DNA of 61,227 nt, from assembly GCA_036511855.1 (NCBI GenBank), contig DATCBN010000029.1:1-61227 (forward strand), read 5' to 3'. The translations under genes and the position numbers were made by a program. Below, piece after piece: positions 28,314 through 37,009 of this stretch; the stretch's first letter is position 1, and each line of letters opens with the position of its first letter. Under the pieces are notes generated by a model. The model was not told the DNA's origin, made no database searches, and saw only the letters and a program-made list of their open reading frames with translations. Origin of the DNA: Candidatus Eremiobacteraceae bacterium (GTDB taxonomy: Bacteria; Vulcanimicrobiota; Vulcanimicrobiia; Eremiobacterales; Eremiobacteraceae).

Positions 28314-29096
28314 ATGATTTCCTCCGGACGCGAAGGCGGCCGCGCCGACGACGAATTGCGGCCGGTCGTGATTCAGACGGGCTATCTCCGGTTTGCCAGC
28401 GGATCTGCGTTGGTCTCTTTCGGCGAGACCAAGGTGTTGTGCGCGGCGGCGATCGAGGATCGCGTGCCTCCGTTTCTCAAGGGCCAAGGCGTCGGCTGGG
28501 TGACGGCCGAGTACTCCTTGTTACCGCAAAGCACTGCGGACCGGACGCCGCGCGAATCGTCGAAAGGCCGCGTCGGCGGACGCACGCACGAGATCCAAAG
28601 ATTGATCGGGCGCTGCCTGCGGTCCGTCGTCGACACGCGGGCGCTTGGCGAACGGACGGTGACGCTCGATTGCGATGTGATCCAAGCAGACGGCGGCACG
28701 CGGACCGCGTCGGTCACCGGCGCATTCGTCGCTCTCTGCCTCGCGCTTTCGAAAGTGCGAGCTGCGGGTACGCTGCGAGGATGGCCGGTCGTCGACTGGC
28801 TGGCGGCGGTATCCGTGGGCGTCGTCGGCGGGCGCCCCTTGCTCGACCTCGACTATCAGGAGGATTCGCGAGCGCAAACGGATATGAACGTCGTCATGAC
28901 CGGCGATGGACGCTACGTCGAAGTGCAAGGCACGGCAGAAGATGAGCCGTTCAGCAAGAACGAGCTCGATCGGATGCTCGCGCTTGCCGGCCGCGGCATC
29001 AGCGCTTTGATCGACGCGCAGCGCGGCGCGCTGGCGGAATTCGGATTGCCCAACTTCGGCGGCAAAGCGGTTGCGGCAAAGGTTGGCAAGCCGTGA
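28314..29096 (+). CDS. rph: Ribonuclease PH
   Basis: RNase PH trims tRNA 3' ends by phosphorolysis. The 260-residue protein has the expected start after a short lead, then [30 protein letters not shown], the arginine-rich [21 protein letters not shown] (about 79-99) that contributes to phosphate binding, [16 protein letters not shown], and [19 protein letters not shown]. Its stop overlaps the GTG of the next small gene, linking it to the lipid-transport operon downstream. Confidence 0.95.
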   Translation: MISSGREGGRADDELRPVVIQTGYLRFASGSALVSFGETKVLCAAAIEDRVPPFLKGQGVGWVTAEYSLLPQSTADRTPRESSKGRVGGRTHEIQRLIGRCLRSVVDTRALGERTVTLDCDVIQADGGTRTASVTGAFVALCLALSKVRAAGTLRGWPVVDWLAAVSVGVVGGRPLLDLDYQEDSRAQTDMNVVMTGDGRYVEVQGTAEDEPFSKNELDRMLALAGRGISALIDAQRGALAEFGLPNFGGKAVAAKVGKP

Positions 29097-29428
29097 GTAC
29101 GGCTCATTCGGCGGGACCGGCCCTCACCGATCTGGTCGACGCCTTTCGCATCACCGACCGCAGCCTGCAGCGAGCGCGCGAACGCCTCCGTGTCGAAGCG
29201 TCGCCGGATTCCGACGCGGAGTTCAGGCGTCACGCCCAGCGCTATTTCGCCTCGCTCGAGCGCGAGGCCCGAAACCATTTGGCCGATATCGATCGCAAGC
29301 TCGACGAACTCTATCAGCGGCAGTACAATCTGCAGGCGGAACGTGGAGTCGCGGAACGGCGCCTGGCCGGCGCGCGCGGCGTGCTCTCGGCGCTGCGCGA
29401 AACCGCCGGCGGGGAGGCCATCCTATGA
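29093..29428 (+). CDS. Small coiled-coil protein of unknown function, mla operon
   Basis: I do not recognize this 111-residue protein. It has no signal peptide or membrane helix and is strongly charged. Residues about 20-100 are predicted largely helical, with heptad-like spacing ([16 protein letters not shown], then [14 protein letters not shown]), so it likely forms a coiled coil. The GTG start overlaps the rph stop and its own stop overlaps mlaE (ATGA), so it is made in step with the transporter permease. A cytoplasmic partner of MlaE/MlaF, in the place of MlaB, is possible, but it shows no STAS-domain sequence. Confidence 0.7.
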   Translation: MSTAHSAGPALTDLVDAFRITDRSLQRARERLRVEASPDSDAEFRRHAQRYFASLEREARNHLADIDRKLDELYQRQYNLQAERGVAERRLAGARGVLSALRETAGGEAIL

Positions 29429-30207
29429 GCGTCGCGGCTCACAATCCGGAGATCCCCGGCATCGACAATATCCGGCGCTTCTTCGCATACGCGGGCGGCA
29501 TGTCGATGCTCTTGGCCGACTCGTGCCGCTACATCTTCACGCTGCGATTCCGATTCAGCGAGGTGATGCACCAGGTCTATTTCCTGGGCGTGCAATCGTG
29601 GCCGATCATCATCTTGACGTCGCTGTTCACCGGCATGGTCATTTCGCTTGAGGCGGCGGCTCAAGCCGTCGCGTACGGCTTCGCCACGTTCATCGGCGGC
29701 ACCGTGGCATCGGGCGAGATCCGCGAGCTCGGTCCCATGCTCACCGGCATCGTGTTCGCCGGACGCGCAGGAGCCGCCGTCACCGCTCAGCTAGGATCTA
29801 TGGTGGTGACCGAGCAAGTCGAAGCGCTGCAATCCATGGGCGTGAGTCCGGCAAAGGTACTGGTCGCACCGCGCCTTCTGGCTTGCATCATCACCGTGCC
29901 CATGTTGACGATATTCGCGGATATCGTCGGCGTGCTCGGCGGGTTGTACATGGCGGAGTGGCAGGTGCATCTCGCACCTACGATCTACTGGCGGTCGGTC
30001 CAACAGATGGTCATCATGGACGACTTCTACAAGGGGCTGTTCAAAGCTGCCGTATTTGGTTTGATCGTCGCGTTGGTCGCCTGCTTCGAGGGGCTCCGGG
30101 CGCGCGGCGGCGCCGAAGGCGTCGGCAAGGTCACGACGAGTGCGGTCGTCACGGCGATCATCCTCATCTTCGGATTCAACTTCGTGCTGTCGTTCCTATT
30201 CTTCTGA
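29425..30207 (+). CDS. mlaE: MlaE-family lipid ABC transporter permease
   Basis: MlaE permeases form the inner-membrane channel of MCE lipid transporters. The 260-residue protein has about five to six hydrophobic segments and the family core: FTGMVISLEAAAQAV (about 71-85), IRELGPMLTGIVFAGRAGAAVTAQLGSM (split IRELGPMLTGIVFAGR, AGAAVTAQLGSM) and EQVEALQSMGVSP. The start at 29425 is fixed by the ATGA overlap with the coiled-coil gene; the upstream part of this frame is shadow. The ATPase gene follows after nine bases. Confidence 0.94.
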   Translation: MSVAAHNPEIPGIDNIRRFFAYAGGMSMLLADSCRYIFTLRFRFSEVMHQVYFLGVQSWPIIILTSLFTGMVISLEAAAQAVAYGFATFIGGTVASGEIRELGPMLTGIVFAGRAGAAVTAQLGSMVVTEQVEALQSMGVSPAKVLVAPRLLACIITVPMLTIFADIVGVLGGLYMAEWQVHLAPTIYWRSVQQMVIMDDFYKGLFKAAVFGLIVALVACFEGLRARGGAEGVGKVTTSAVVTAIILIFGFNFVLSFLFF

Positions 30208-30216
30208 TGGCCGGCC

Positions 30217-31023
30217 ATGATCGATCGTAGCGATCCGAGCCATCTCGAAAAGCCCGCCCAGCTGCCGCCGGACGACGTCGCCGTCAGCCTGCAGTGCGTG
30301 GAGATGCGCTACGGACCGAAGATCGTGCTCTCGGATTGCTCGATGGACTGCAAACGTGGCGAGATCACGTGCGTCATCGGGTTGTCGGGGGCCGGCAAGT
30401 CTTCCATCTTGCGGGTCATCAACGGACTTCGGCGGGCGCACCGGGGCCATGTGTTCATCAACAAAGTCGAAACCACGCACTTGAGCGAACGCGCGATGAT
30501 CGACATCCGCAAGAAGATGGGCTTTGCGTTTCAATACTCGGCGCTGTTCGACTCGCTGACCGTCGGCGAAAACGTGGGCTATCCCTTATACGAGCACACG
30601 ACGCTTTCGAACGACGAGATCCGGGCACGCGTCGATCAGACGCTGGAGGCGCTCGGCCTCGAAGGCGTCGATAAGAAGATGCCTGGCGAGATGTCGGGCG
30701 GTATGCAAAAACGCATCGGGTTCGCGCGCGCGGTCGTGAACGATCCCGAGATCATCCTCTTCGACGAACCCACAACCGGACTCGACCCGATCATGACGCA
30801 CGTGATCACCGACACGATCAAGCGGATGCAGACGAAGCTCAAGGCGACGTGCGTCGTCGTCTCGCACGATATGCCGTCGGTCTATGCGATCGCCGATAAT
30901 ATCGCGATGCTCTTCGAAGGCACGATCATCGAGTACGGCCCAGTAAGCCGCATCAAGGCTTCGAAGAACCCGATCGTACAACAATTTCTTGAGGGCAGCG
31001 AAGTTGGCCCGATCCCGATATAG
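30217..31023 (+). CDS. mlaF: MlaF-family lipid ABC transporter ATPase
   Basis: The 268-residue ATPase powers lipid movement between the inner membrane and the MCE protein. Walker A is GLSGAGKSS (near residues 49-57), the Q-loop is AFQYSALF, the signature is MSGGMQKR, Walker B is IILFDEPTTGLDP and the switch His is in VVVSHDM. The QYSALFDSLTVGENV sequence is typical of the MlaF/MKL branch. It sits between mlaE and the MCE gene, 17 bases before the latter. Confidence 0.95.
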   Translation: MIDRSDPSHLEKPAQLPPDDVAVSLQCVEMRYGPKIVLSDCSMDCKRGEITCVIGLSGAGKSSILRVINGLRRAHRGHVFINKVETTHLSERAMIDIRKKMGFAFQYSALFDSLTVGENVGYPLYEHTTLSNDEIRARVDQTLEALGLEGVDKKMPGEMSGGMQKRIGFARAVVNDPEIILFDEPTTGLDPIMTHVITDTIKRMQTKLKATCVVVSHDMPSVYAIADNIAMLFEGTIIEYGPVSRIKASKNPIVQQFLEGSEVGPIPI

Positions 31024-31040
31024 CCGCGGAGGGCGTTGAC

Positions 31041-32546
31041 GTGGGCAGCCAAATACGCGTGGGAATCTTCACCATCCTCGCCCTGGCGGGCGCGGTGGCG
31101 GTTTACTACGTTCTCGAACACTCCAAGCACGCGGGTTACGACATCGGGGTGCATTTCAAGAACACCGCCGGACTCCAGTCCGGCTCGGCGGTGCAGCTGG
31201 CCGGCGTGGACGTCGGCGTCGTGAGCGACGTCCGGCTGCTGCCCGACCAGACCGCGGTCGTTATCTGCAACATCAATCCTGCGAACGATATCTATCGCGA
31301 GTCGACGTTCATCATCACCACCACGTTGACCGGCCAATCTTCCGTTCAGATCTATCCGCCGAAAGTTCTGGCAAAGGCCACGAAACTGCCGCACGAGATT
31401 GGAAACGAGGCGGAAATGCCCGAGGGTGAGCTGCCGCCCTCGCTCGCCGACCTGGCCACCGAGGGCGAATCGCGGCTGCATTCGCTCGACGCCACCATCG
31501 CGACGGTTAACCGCGAATTGCCGCGGATAACGCGGGCCTTTTACGGCCTGGCAAATCATAGCGACCAGCTTGTCGTTCATGCAGACAGCACGCTCGTCCG
31601 GTTATCGGCCGATCTAGACGCGACCGTGTCCGACCTCAACCGTGTGGTCGTCACGAGCGGGGCAAACCTGCAGCAGGTCACGGCCAGCACGAATGGGATG
31701 ATCGGCGACAACCGCAAGCGCATAAATCTGCTGCTGGAAAATCTGGCAGCGACGTCGACGAGCGCTCGACGGTCTATGGAAAATATCGCTGCGATCACAT
31801 CGGACCCGTCGCTGAAGAAAAATCTATTGTCCACCGCGGATAGCATCTCGGCAGCGGCTGCCCAAATAAAAGCCATCGCAACCGATGTGCACAGCATCAC
31901 GGGCGACCCAGACGTCCAATCCAATCTGAAAGGGGCAGTCGGCAATCTAAGCGCCGCCATCGCTCGAGCGAATTTGCTGTTGGGAAATTTCGCAAACGAC
32001 TCCGGGAACGGCGCTCCGCAGAACGGGCGAGGGCAGCCGCCGTCGTCACCGGGGCCACAGCCAAAACCGGGTGCTAACGGCGGAACGCCGGGCCCACTTG
32101 TCTCACAACCTGCGGCGGTCCGGAAAGCCCGCCAAGGCTTAGCGTTGCTTTCGACAAGCATCAGGGAGACATGGAGCAACGCAGGCGGGGGTCCCGCAAG
32201 CGACATCAACCTGACGTTGCTGCCGAGCCTTGGCTCGCACGTGACGCTCGGTGCGAACGATCTCGGCTACCACACGACCTACAACGCCCTGTTCGAGACA
32301 TCGCGTTCGCCAGGACTCACGCTTTCCGGCGGCATCCTTTACTCTACGCTTGGTTTGAAGGCCGTGCTCAACCCCAGAGGCATCATCGCTCTCGACGCTC
32401 GGCTCTACGACGCCAAGCATCCGAAGTTCGACATTTACGGAAACCTGCGCCTGAGCGAGCGGCTCCGTCTATTCTACGGAGAACGCAACGCGCTGCTGAA
32501 CAACGGTCCACGCCTCCCGTCCTTTGGCATCGAGCTGAAGAATTAG
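31041..32546 (+). CDS. mlaD: MCE-domain lipid transport protein (MlaD type) with C-terminal beta-rich, barrel-like domain
   Basis: The 501-residue protein is far longer than proteobacterial MlaD (about 180). Residues 7-24 form one inner-membrane anchor. The MCE domain (about 35-115) includes FKNTAGLQSGSAVQLAGVDVG (split FKNTAGLQSG, VQLAGVDVG). A long helical stretch follows to about 315, rich in Ala, Leu and Asn. A Pro/Gly/Asn linker covers about 316-352. The last 114 residues (388-501) alternate polar and hydrophobic positions in short strands (INLTLLPSLG, LTLSGGILYS, IIALDARLYD, FDIYGNLRLS), which looks like an outer-membrane beta domain. This matches the envelope-spanning MlaD described from diderm Firmicutes such as Veillonella. 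The GTG start at 31041 directly precedes the anchor helix. Confidence 0.88.
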   Translation: MGSQIRVGIFTILALAGAVAVYYVLEHSKHAGYDIGVHFKNTAGLQSGSAVQLAGVDVGVVSDVRLLPDQTAVVICNINPANDIYRESTFIITTTLTGQSSVQIYPPKVLAKATKLPHEIGNEAEMPEGELPPSLADLATEGESRLHSLDATIATVNRELPRITRAFYGLANHSDQLVVHADSTLVRLSADLDATVSDLNRVVVTSGANLQQVTASTNGMIGDNRKRINLLLENLAATSTSARRSMENIAAITSDPSLKKNLLSTADSISAAAAQIKAIATDVHSITGDPDVQSNLKGAVGNLSAAIARANLLLGNFANDSGNGAPQNGRGQPPSSPGPQPKPGANGGTPGPLVSQPAAVRKARQGLALLSTSIRETWSNAGGGPASDINLTLLPSLGSHVTLGANDLGYHTTYNALFETSRSPGLTLSGGILYSTLGLKAVLNPRGIIALDARLYDAKHPKFDIYGNLRLSERLRLFYGERNALLNNGPRLPSFGIELKN

Positions 32547-32553
32547 GTTTTCG

Positions 32554-33624
32554 ATGCGACTGGAAACCATCGCGGTGCATGCAGGCACGGAACCGAGCCC
32601 CGGCGTGGGCGCGGTGACGCCGTCCATCAATCTCTCAACGATCTACGAACGTGGCGCGGATGGCGGTTACCCACACGGCCATTCGTATGCTCGTCGCAGC
32701 AACCCGAATCGGTCGGCGCTGGAGCGCACGTTGGCGTCGCTCGAGGGCGGTGTGGACGCGGCCGCCTTCGCATCGGGTTCGGCGGCGACCCATGCTGTTT
32801 TCTCCGCGCTCGGCCGCGGCGCGCACGTCGTCGCGCCGGCCAACGCCTACTACGGCACGCGCGTCATCCTCACCGACCTCTTGGAACCCTGGGGCCTTCG
32901 CGCCACGTTCGTCGACATGAGCCACGCCGCAGCGGTGCGAGACGCACTGACGTCCGAGACGAAACTCGTTTGGATCGAATCGCCGGGCAATCCGATGCTC
33001 GACGTCGCGCCCATCGAGGCGATCGCGGCGTTCGCAAAAGCTGCAGGCGTCGCGACCGCGTGTGACAACACGCTCGCCACGCCGGTTTTCCAGCGGCCGT
33101 TCGAGTGCGGCGTCGATCTTGCGGTCCATGCCACCACAAAATATCTAGGCGGCCACAGCGACGTCATTGGGGGCGCCGTCGTGACGCGGCAATCGTCAGC
33201 GCTGTTCGATCGGATCCGCCACATCCAGCATGCGGCCGGCGCCGTGCCGTCACCATTCGAATGTTGGCTCGTGCAACGGGGAATCAGGACGTTGCCGTAC
33301 CGGATGCGCGCGCACTCCGCCAATGCCGGTGTCGTGGCGGCCTTCTTGCGCGCCCATGCAAATGTCGAGGCCGTGCATTATCCGGGATTTGGCGGAGTGC
33401 TCTCGTTTCAGGTACGAGGCGGCGAAAAGGAAGCGATGGGCGTGGCCGCGCGCGTCCGGCTGTTCACACGCGCGACTAGTTTCGGAGGGCCCGAGAGCCT
33501 CGTAGAACATCGTGCATCGGTGGAAGGGCCCGATACGAAGACACCGCGCAATCTGCTGCGCCTGTCGATCGGGCTGGAGCATCCCGACGACCTGATCGAG
33601 GACCTCGCCGCCGCACTGTACTAG
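32554..33624 (+). CDS. Cys/Met metabolism PLP-dependent enzyme (cystathionine synthase/lyase family)
   Basis: The 356-residue enzyme belongs to the trans-sulfuration family that includes cystathionine gamma-synthase, beta- and gamma-lyase. The Schiff-base lysine is Lys196 in HATTKYLGGHSDV; SYARRSNPN near 44-52 and ASGSAATHAVF near 73-83 bind PLP. Its small size and the GGxPESL-type C-terminal block (FGGPESLVEH) are usual. Which reaction it catalyses cannot be read from sequence. Its stop codon TAG lies inside the boundary of a palindromic repeat, whose first hairpin plus T-run probably terminates this transcript. Confidence 0.9.
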   Translation: MRLETIAVHAGTEPSPGVGAVTPSINLSTIYERGADGGYPHGHSYARRSNPNRSALERTLASLEGGVDAAAFASGSAATHAVFSALGRGAHVVAPANAYYGTRVILTDLLEPWGLRATFVDMSHAAAVRDALTSETKLVWIESPGNPMLDVAPIEAIAAFAKAAGVATACDNTLATPVFQRPFECGVDLAVHATTKYLGGHSDVIGGAVVTRQSSALFDRIRHIQHAAGAVPSPFECWLVQRGIRTLPYRMRAHSANAGVVAAFLRAHANVEAVHYPGFGGVLSFQVRGGEKEAMGVAARVRLFTRATSFGGPESLVEHRASVEGPDTKTPRNLLRLSIGLEHPDDLIEDLAAALY

Positions 33625-33676
33625 GGCAAGCATCGCTTGCCCATTTTTTCCGGGCAAGCGATGCTTGCCCTAGTAC
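33618..33676. repeat. Palindromic repeat element: 25-base perfect inverted repeat, with terminator-like hairpin
   Basis: Two 25-base arms, 33618-33642 and 33652-33676, are perfect inverted copies around a 9-base spacer ATTTTTTCC. Each arm contains its own hairpin, GGGCAAGC-ATC-GCTTGCCC or its reverse. The first hairpin followed by six T's is an intrinsic terminator for the plus-strand PLP gene. The element's outer GTACTAG supplies that gene's stop codon. Confidence 0.85.
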
Positions 33677-33696
33677 GCTTGCCCTCGACGACCGGA

Positions 33697-35844
33697 TCAC
33701 GTGCCGGCGCCGCCGCCGATGCGCAAGACGTACTTGACGATGAGCCGGTCCAGGGTGGCGCTTGCGGCCGGGGTCCCGAAGTTGATGAACAGCTCGTCGC
33801 TGTTGTGAAACCGCTCGTGAAGGCCGACCGCGAGGTTGATGCCCGGTGCGGCGAATCCGCCGTTTCCGTTGACTGAGCGAAGCGCGATCGACACGTTCGT
33901 ATCCGGACCGAACGACTCGCCGATGCCTATGCGTCGCAGCAATTGTCCGTCGTTAGAGCCGTTGTCAAATCGCTCGTGCGTGCCGTCATACTCGAGCGTG
34001 AGGTTGAAGCGCGTTCCAAGTGCCCGCGACGTAGACGACGCGAACTGCTGCAGGTAGAAATTCGAAAACCGGCCGGCGCCGTACGACGCGTCCACCGGTG
34101 ACGGGGTGCCATCGCGATACCCCAAAGCAAGCGTGGTCGCATTGAACGGAAGCGCGACGCCGCCCGTGAAGATCGGATCGTCGAACTCGCTTGTAGCTTG
34201 AGAGAGGCTGACCTGCACCAGGTCCGGGAACACGAAATCGACGTTGCCGAAGAAATCGGCGGAATGCACCGTTCCATCGCGCGCGAGTAGCCGGTCGCCG
34301 GCGAGGAACGAGGTGAACGACTTCACGCCCGCCCACGTGGTGTTCGAATCGAACGTGTAGATGGGCCCCCGGGCGTCGTTGAATGGCGTGATGCCGTCGA
34401 GCGGCGAGTAGCCCGGGCTGATGTCTTCGTAGCCGTACAGCCATTCGTAGTTCGGCTTGTGCACGTCGACGAATCCGTTGCGTTCGTAGCCGAATGCCTG
34501 AGGGGCAAGCGACAGATTGCTGGTTTCGAGCGCCTGATTGTAGCCGTAGACGAATCCGCTGGCGAGATCGCGGCCTTTGAAGCCCGACTCGACGGTGGAA
34601 TCGTCGCCGATATCGTGGTGCGCCAAGACGCCGTCCACCCAGTACGCAAAAGTGCCGTCAGACAATTGGTGATTGAAGCCGAACGCGCTGTCGTCGATGG
34701 CGGAACCATCCGGTGCGAGGCCGCGCACGTTGAGCAATCCGATCGATTGCAGGCCGTACGTGCCTTCCAGTTTGAGACCGCGGTCGAACGTGCCGATGCC
34801 GGGCGTGTAGAACACCTGATAGGCAGGCCCTGAAAGCCCACCCTCCGGCGCTTGAGATGGCGAGAAGTATTGCGCGCCTTGTGCGAAAAACGGCCGGTAC
34901 TCGTTGAGATTCCGGCGGAATTCCTGCGGCGCGATGGTCTGCTGGTCCACTTCGACGTTGGAAAAATCCGGGTTCAGCGTTCCGACGACTGAGATGGTGT
35001 TGGTTGTGGGATACGTGAAATCGAGCCCGTAATTTCTGACCGGTTGATCGGTAAACGCTCCGTTAGCCTGCTGGAACTGCTTGCGGTCGCTTCCGGCGCT
35101 TTCCAAACCGTAGAGTTCCGCGCGCGGCTGAGGTCTCGCTGCCCGCGTTTTGATATCGACGCCGGTGAGCGACGGCCAGAAACGAGCATCGGTGAAGAGC
35201 GGATATGCAGGCGGCTGGGCGTCTTGCATCACGCCGTTATACGCCCAGGTGTAATGCTCGCCGACCGCCGCGACGCCGCGTATGAAACTAAAGCGCCAAT
35301 CGTGGCCGCCGCTTGCGCGCAGCACTTTCAGCGGAATGACCAAGACGGCGTTCCATGCGGTGCCATTGACGCTTGCATATGCTCGCCACGGCGGGTCGTA
35401 TCGCGTCGATTCGCTGGCTTGCTGATAACGGACGCCGCGCGGCGTCGTCTCGAAATAGTAGACCTGGGTGCCGTTGCCGGACGGGTCCAGTCCGACGCCG
35501 ACGAAATCGTCCTGGCCGAAGCCCACGTTGTTCGTGGTTTGCGCGGCGTGGATCTGAGCGCCCGATTGCTCGCTGCGAAACGCGACATAGATGTTGTCGG
35601 CGTCGTACAGCACCGACGCGGTGGTGGCGAGCGGCGCGACGACGTGGGTGGTGATGTCGTAGAAGCCGGTCACCGAAAGCGCTTTTTGCCAAACCGGATC
35701 CGCTAAAGACGCGTCGCTCTCACTTGCAGGCGTGCCGCGCACCGCGGCAAACGAGGCCGTGCGAGCCACCGAAGCCTGCGCGTGCGCCGGCAGCATCGCG
35801 ACCATAGCCATCCCGACGATGACTGCATAGAGCGGCCGTCCCAT
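33697..35844 (-). CDS. DUF5916-type outer-membrane protein with N-terminal carbohydrate-binding-like domain
   Basis: The 715-residue exported protein has a signal peptide (MGRPLYAVIVGMAMVAMLPAHA, cut near residue 24 after AHAQA). Residues about 40-210 resemble the CBM9-like domain found in DUF5916 proteins (SLADPVWQKA, VLYDADNIYVAFRS). The rest is rich in alternating, aromatic strands ending at an Arg/Gly tail and is predicted to be an outer-membrane barrel (GTLNPDFSNVEVDQQ and FRRNLNEYRPFFAQG are typical family blocks). Ligand and role are unknown. I chose the ATG at 35844 because AAGGAG lies just upstream and it starts the signal peptide; the frame extends 15 codons further. Confidence 0.82.
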   Translation of the reverse strand: MGRPLYAVIVGMAMVAMLPAHAQASVARTASFAAVRGTPASESDASLADPVWQKALSVTGFYDITTHVVAPLATTASVLYDADNIYVAFRSEQSGAQIHAAQTTNNVGFGQDDFVGVGLDPSGNGTQVYYFETTPRGVRYQQASESTRYDPPWRAYASVNGTAWNAVLVIPLKVLRASGGHDWRFSFIRGVAAVGEHYTWAYNGVMQDAQPPAYPLFTDARFWPSLTGVDIKTRAARPQPRAELYGLESAGSDRKQFQQANGAFTDQPVRNYGLDFTYPTTNTISVVGTLNPDFSNVEVDQQTIAPQEFRRNLNEYRPFFAQGAQYFSPSQAPEGGLSGPAYQVFYTPGIGTFDRGLKLEGTYGLQSIGLLNVRGLAPDGSAIDDSAFGFNHQLSDGTFAYWVDGVLAHHDIGDDSTVESGFKGRDLASGFVYGYNQALETSNLSLAPQAFGYERNGFVDVHKPNYEWLYGYEDISPGYSPLDGITPFNDARGPIYTFDSNTTWAGVKSFTSFLAGDRLLARDGTVHSADFFGNVDFVFPDLVQVSLSQATSEFDDPIFTGGVALPFNATTLALGYRDGTPSPVDASYGAGRFSNFYLQQFASSTSRALGTRFNLTLEYDGTHERFDNGSNDGQLLRRIGIGESFGPDTNVSIALRSVNGNGGFAAPGINLAVGLHERFHNSDELFINFGTPAASATLDRLIVKYVLRIGGGAGT

Positions 35845-35951
35845 CAACTCCTTACGAATTAGTTGCACGCGCCTTCGTTCGGAGCACAAGCGGACTTCAT
35901 CCTGCTTCCATTCAAAGAGCGACAGCCTTTGTGAAGACCCGGAGGACGACC

Positions 35952-36911
35952 ATGCAATATCGCAATCTCGGCCGGTCTGGCGTTAAAGTGTCAGCCGTTG
36001 GCCTTGGCTCGTGGCTGACCTATGGCGGCAGCGTCGAGGCAGACACGGCCGCCGCTTGCATCGCGCGCGCCTATGACAAGGGTGTGACGTTCTTCGACAC
36101 CGCCAACGTGTACGGGCGCGGCCGCGCAGAAGAAGTCGTTGGCGGCGCATTACGGACCTATCCTCGCGATTCGTACGTCCTTGCGACAAAGGTGTTCTTC
36201 CCCATGGGCGAGGGACCGAACGACCACGGTCTATCGCGAAAGCATGTATTCGAACAATGCAGCCGGTCGCTCAAGCGGCTCGGCGTCGAATACGTCGATC
36301 TTTACCAGTGTCATCGCTATGACGTCAACACGCCGCTCGAGGAGACGTGCCAAGTCATGGACGACCTCATACGGCAGGGCAAGGTGCTATATTGGGGCAC
36401 CTCCGAGTGGACGGCCGATCAGATATTGCGCGCCGTGTCGATCTGCAAAGAACGCGGTTGGTCACGGCCCGTCAGCAATCAGCCGCAATACAGCGCGCTT
36501 TGGCGCCACATCGAAGCGGCAGTGCTCCCGATGTGCGAGAGTCTCGGCATCGGAAACGTGGTATGGTCGCCGCTCGCCATGGGCGTGCTCACCGGCAAGT
36601 ATCAGTCGGTCAAGAACGCTCCCGCCGGTACGCGTGCGGCCGGCGCATCGGCCGACATGATGGATAGCTTCTTCAAGCAAGACGTGCTCGACGCCGTGCA
36701 GCGGCTCAAGCCGATCGCACAGGAACACAAAGCGTCGCTCGGACAGCTATCGCTTGCATGGTGCCTGCGGCAACATGCGGCGTCGAGCGTCATCGTCGGC
36801 GCGACGAAGGCCGACCAAGTCGATGAGAACGTGGCGGCAGCCGATCTGCATATCCGACCGGAGACATTTGCGGAGATGGACCGGATCCTTATCCCCGTCG
36901 CAAACGCGTGA
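35952..36911 (+). CDS. Aldo/keto reductase (voltage-gated K+ channel beta-subunit-like group)
   Basis: The 319-residue TIM-barrel oxidoreductase uses NADPH to reduce aldehydes or ketones. The catalytic Asp-Tyr are in FFDTANVYGRG (about 47-57), the Lys in LATKVFFP (about 78-85) and the His in YQCHRYD. LGRSGVKVSAVGLGSW at the start and SSVIVGATKADQVDEN near the end are family landmarks. The sequence is closest in feel to the KCNAB/YghZ type, which often acts on methylglyoxal-like compounds. The ATG at 35952 has GGAGG upstream; seven codons of open frame before it are disregarded. Confidence 0.92.
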   Translation: MQYRNLGRSGVKVSAVGLGSWLTYGGSVEADTAAACIARAYDKGVTFFDTANVYGRGRAEEVVGGALRTYPRDSYVLATKVFFPMGEGPNDHGLSRKHVFEQCSRSLKRLGVEYVDLYQCHRYDVNTPLEETCQVMDDLIRQGKVLYWGTSEWTADQILRAVSICKERGWSRPVSNQPQYSALWRHIEAAVLPMCESLGIGNVVWSPLAMGVLTGKYQSVKNAPAGTRAAGASADMMDSFFKQDVLDAVQRLKPIAQEHKASLGQLSLAWCLRQHAASSVIVGATKADQVDENVAAADLHIRPETFAEMDRILIPVANA

Positions 36912-36925
36912 TTGCCGGTCGTTCC

Positions 36926-36982
36926 GTAGTAGGGTGAGCAACGCTCACCCAAATACGGGGCAAGCGATGCTTGCCCTAGTAC
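36926..36982. repeat. Palindromic repeat element, paired hairpins
   Basis: GGGTGAGC-AAC-GCTCACCC (36932-36950) and GGGCAAGC-GAT-GCTTGCCC (36958-36976) lie between GTAGTA and TAGTAC boundaries. The arrangement is the same as at 24055. It separates the convergent ends of the aldo/keto reductase and TonB-receptor genes. Confidence 0.82.
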
Positions 36983-37009
36983 ATTCACCCTCCTACAGGG
37001 CGACAAGCT

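Noticed and set aside
33618-33676. CRISPR-like repeat
   Set aside because: Units are short palindromes with irregular spacing, dispersed over the window, with no array or cas gene.
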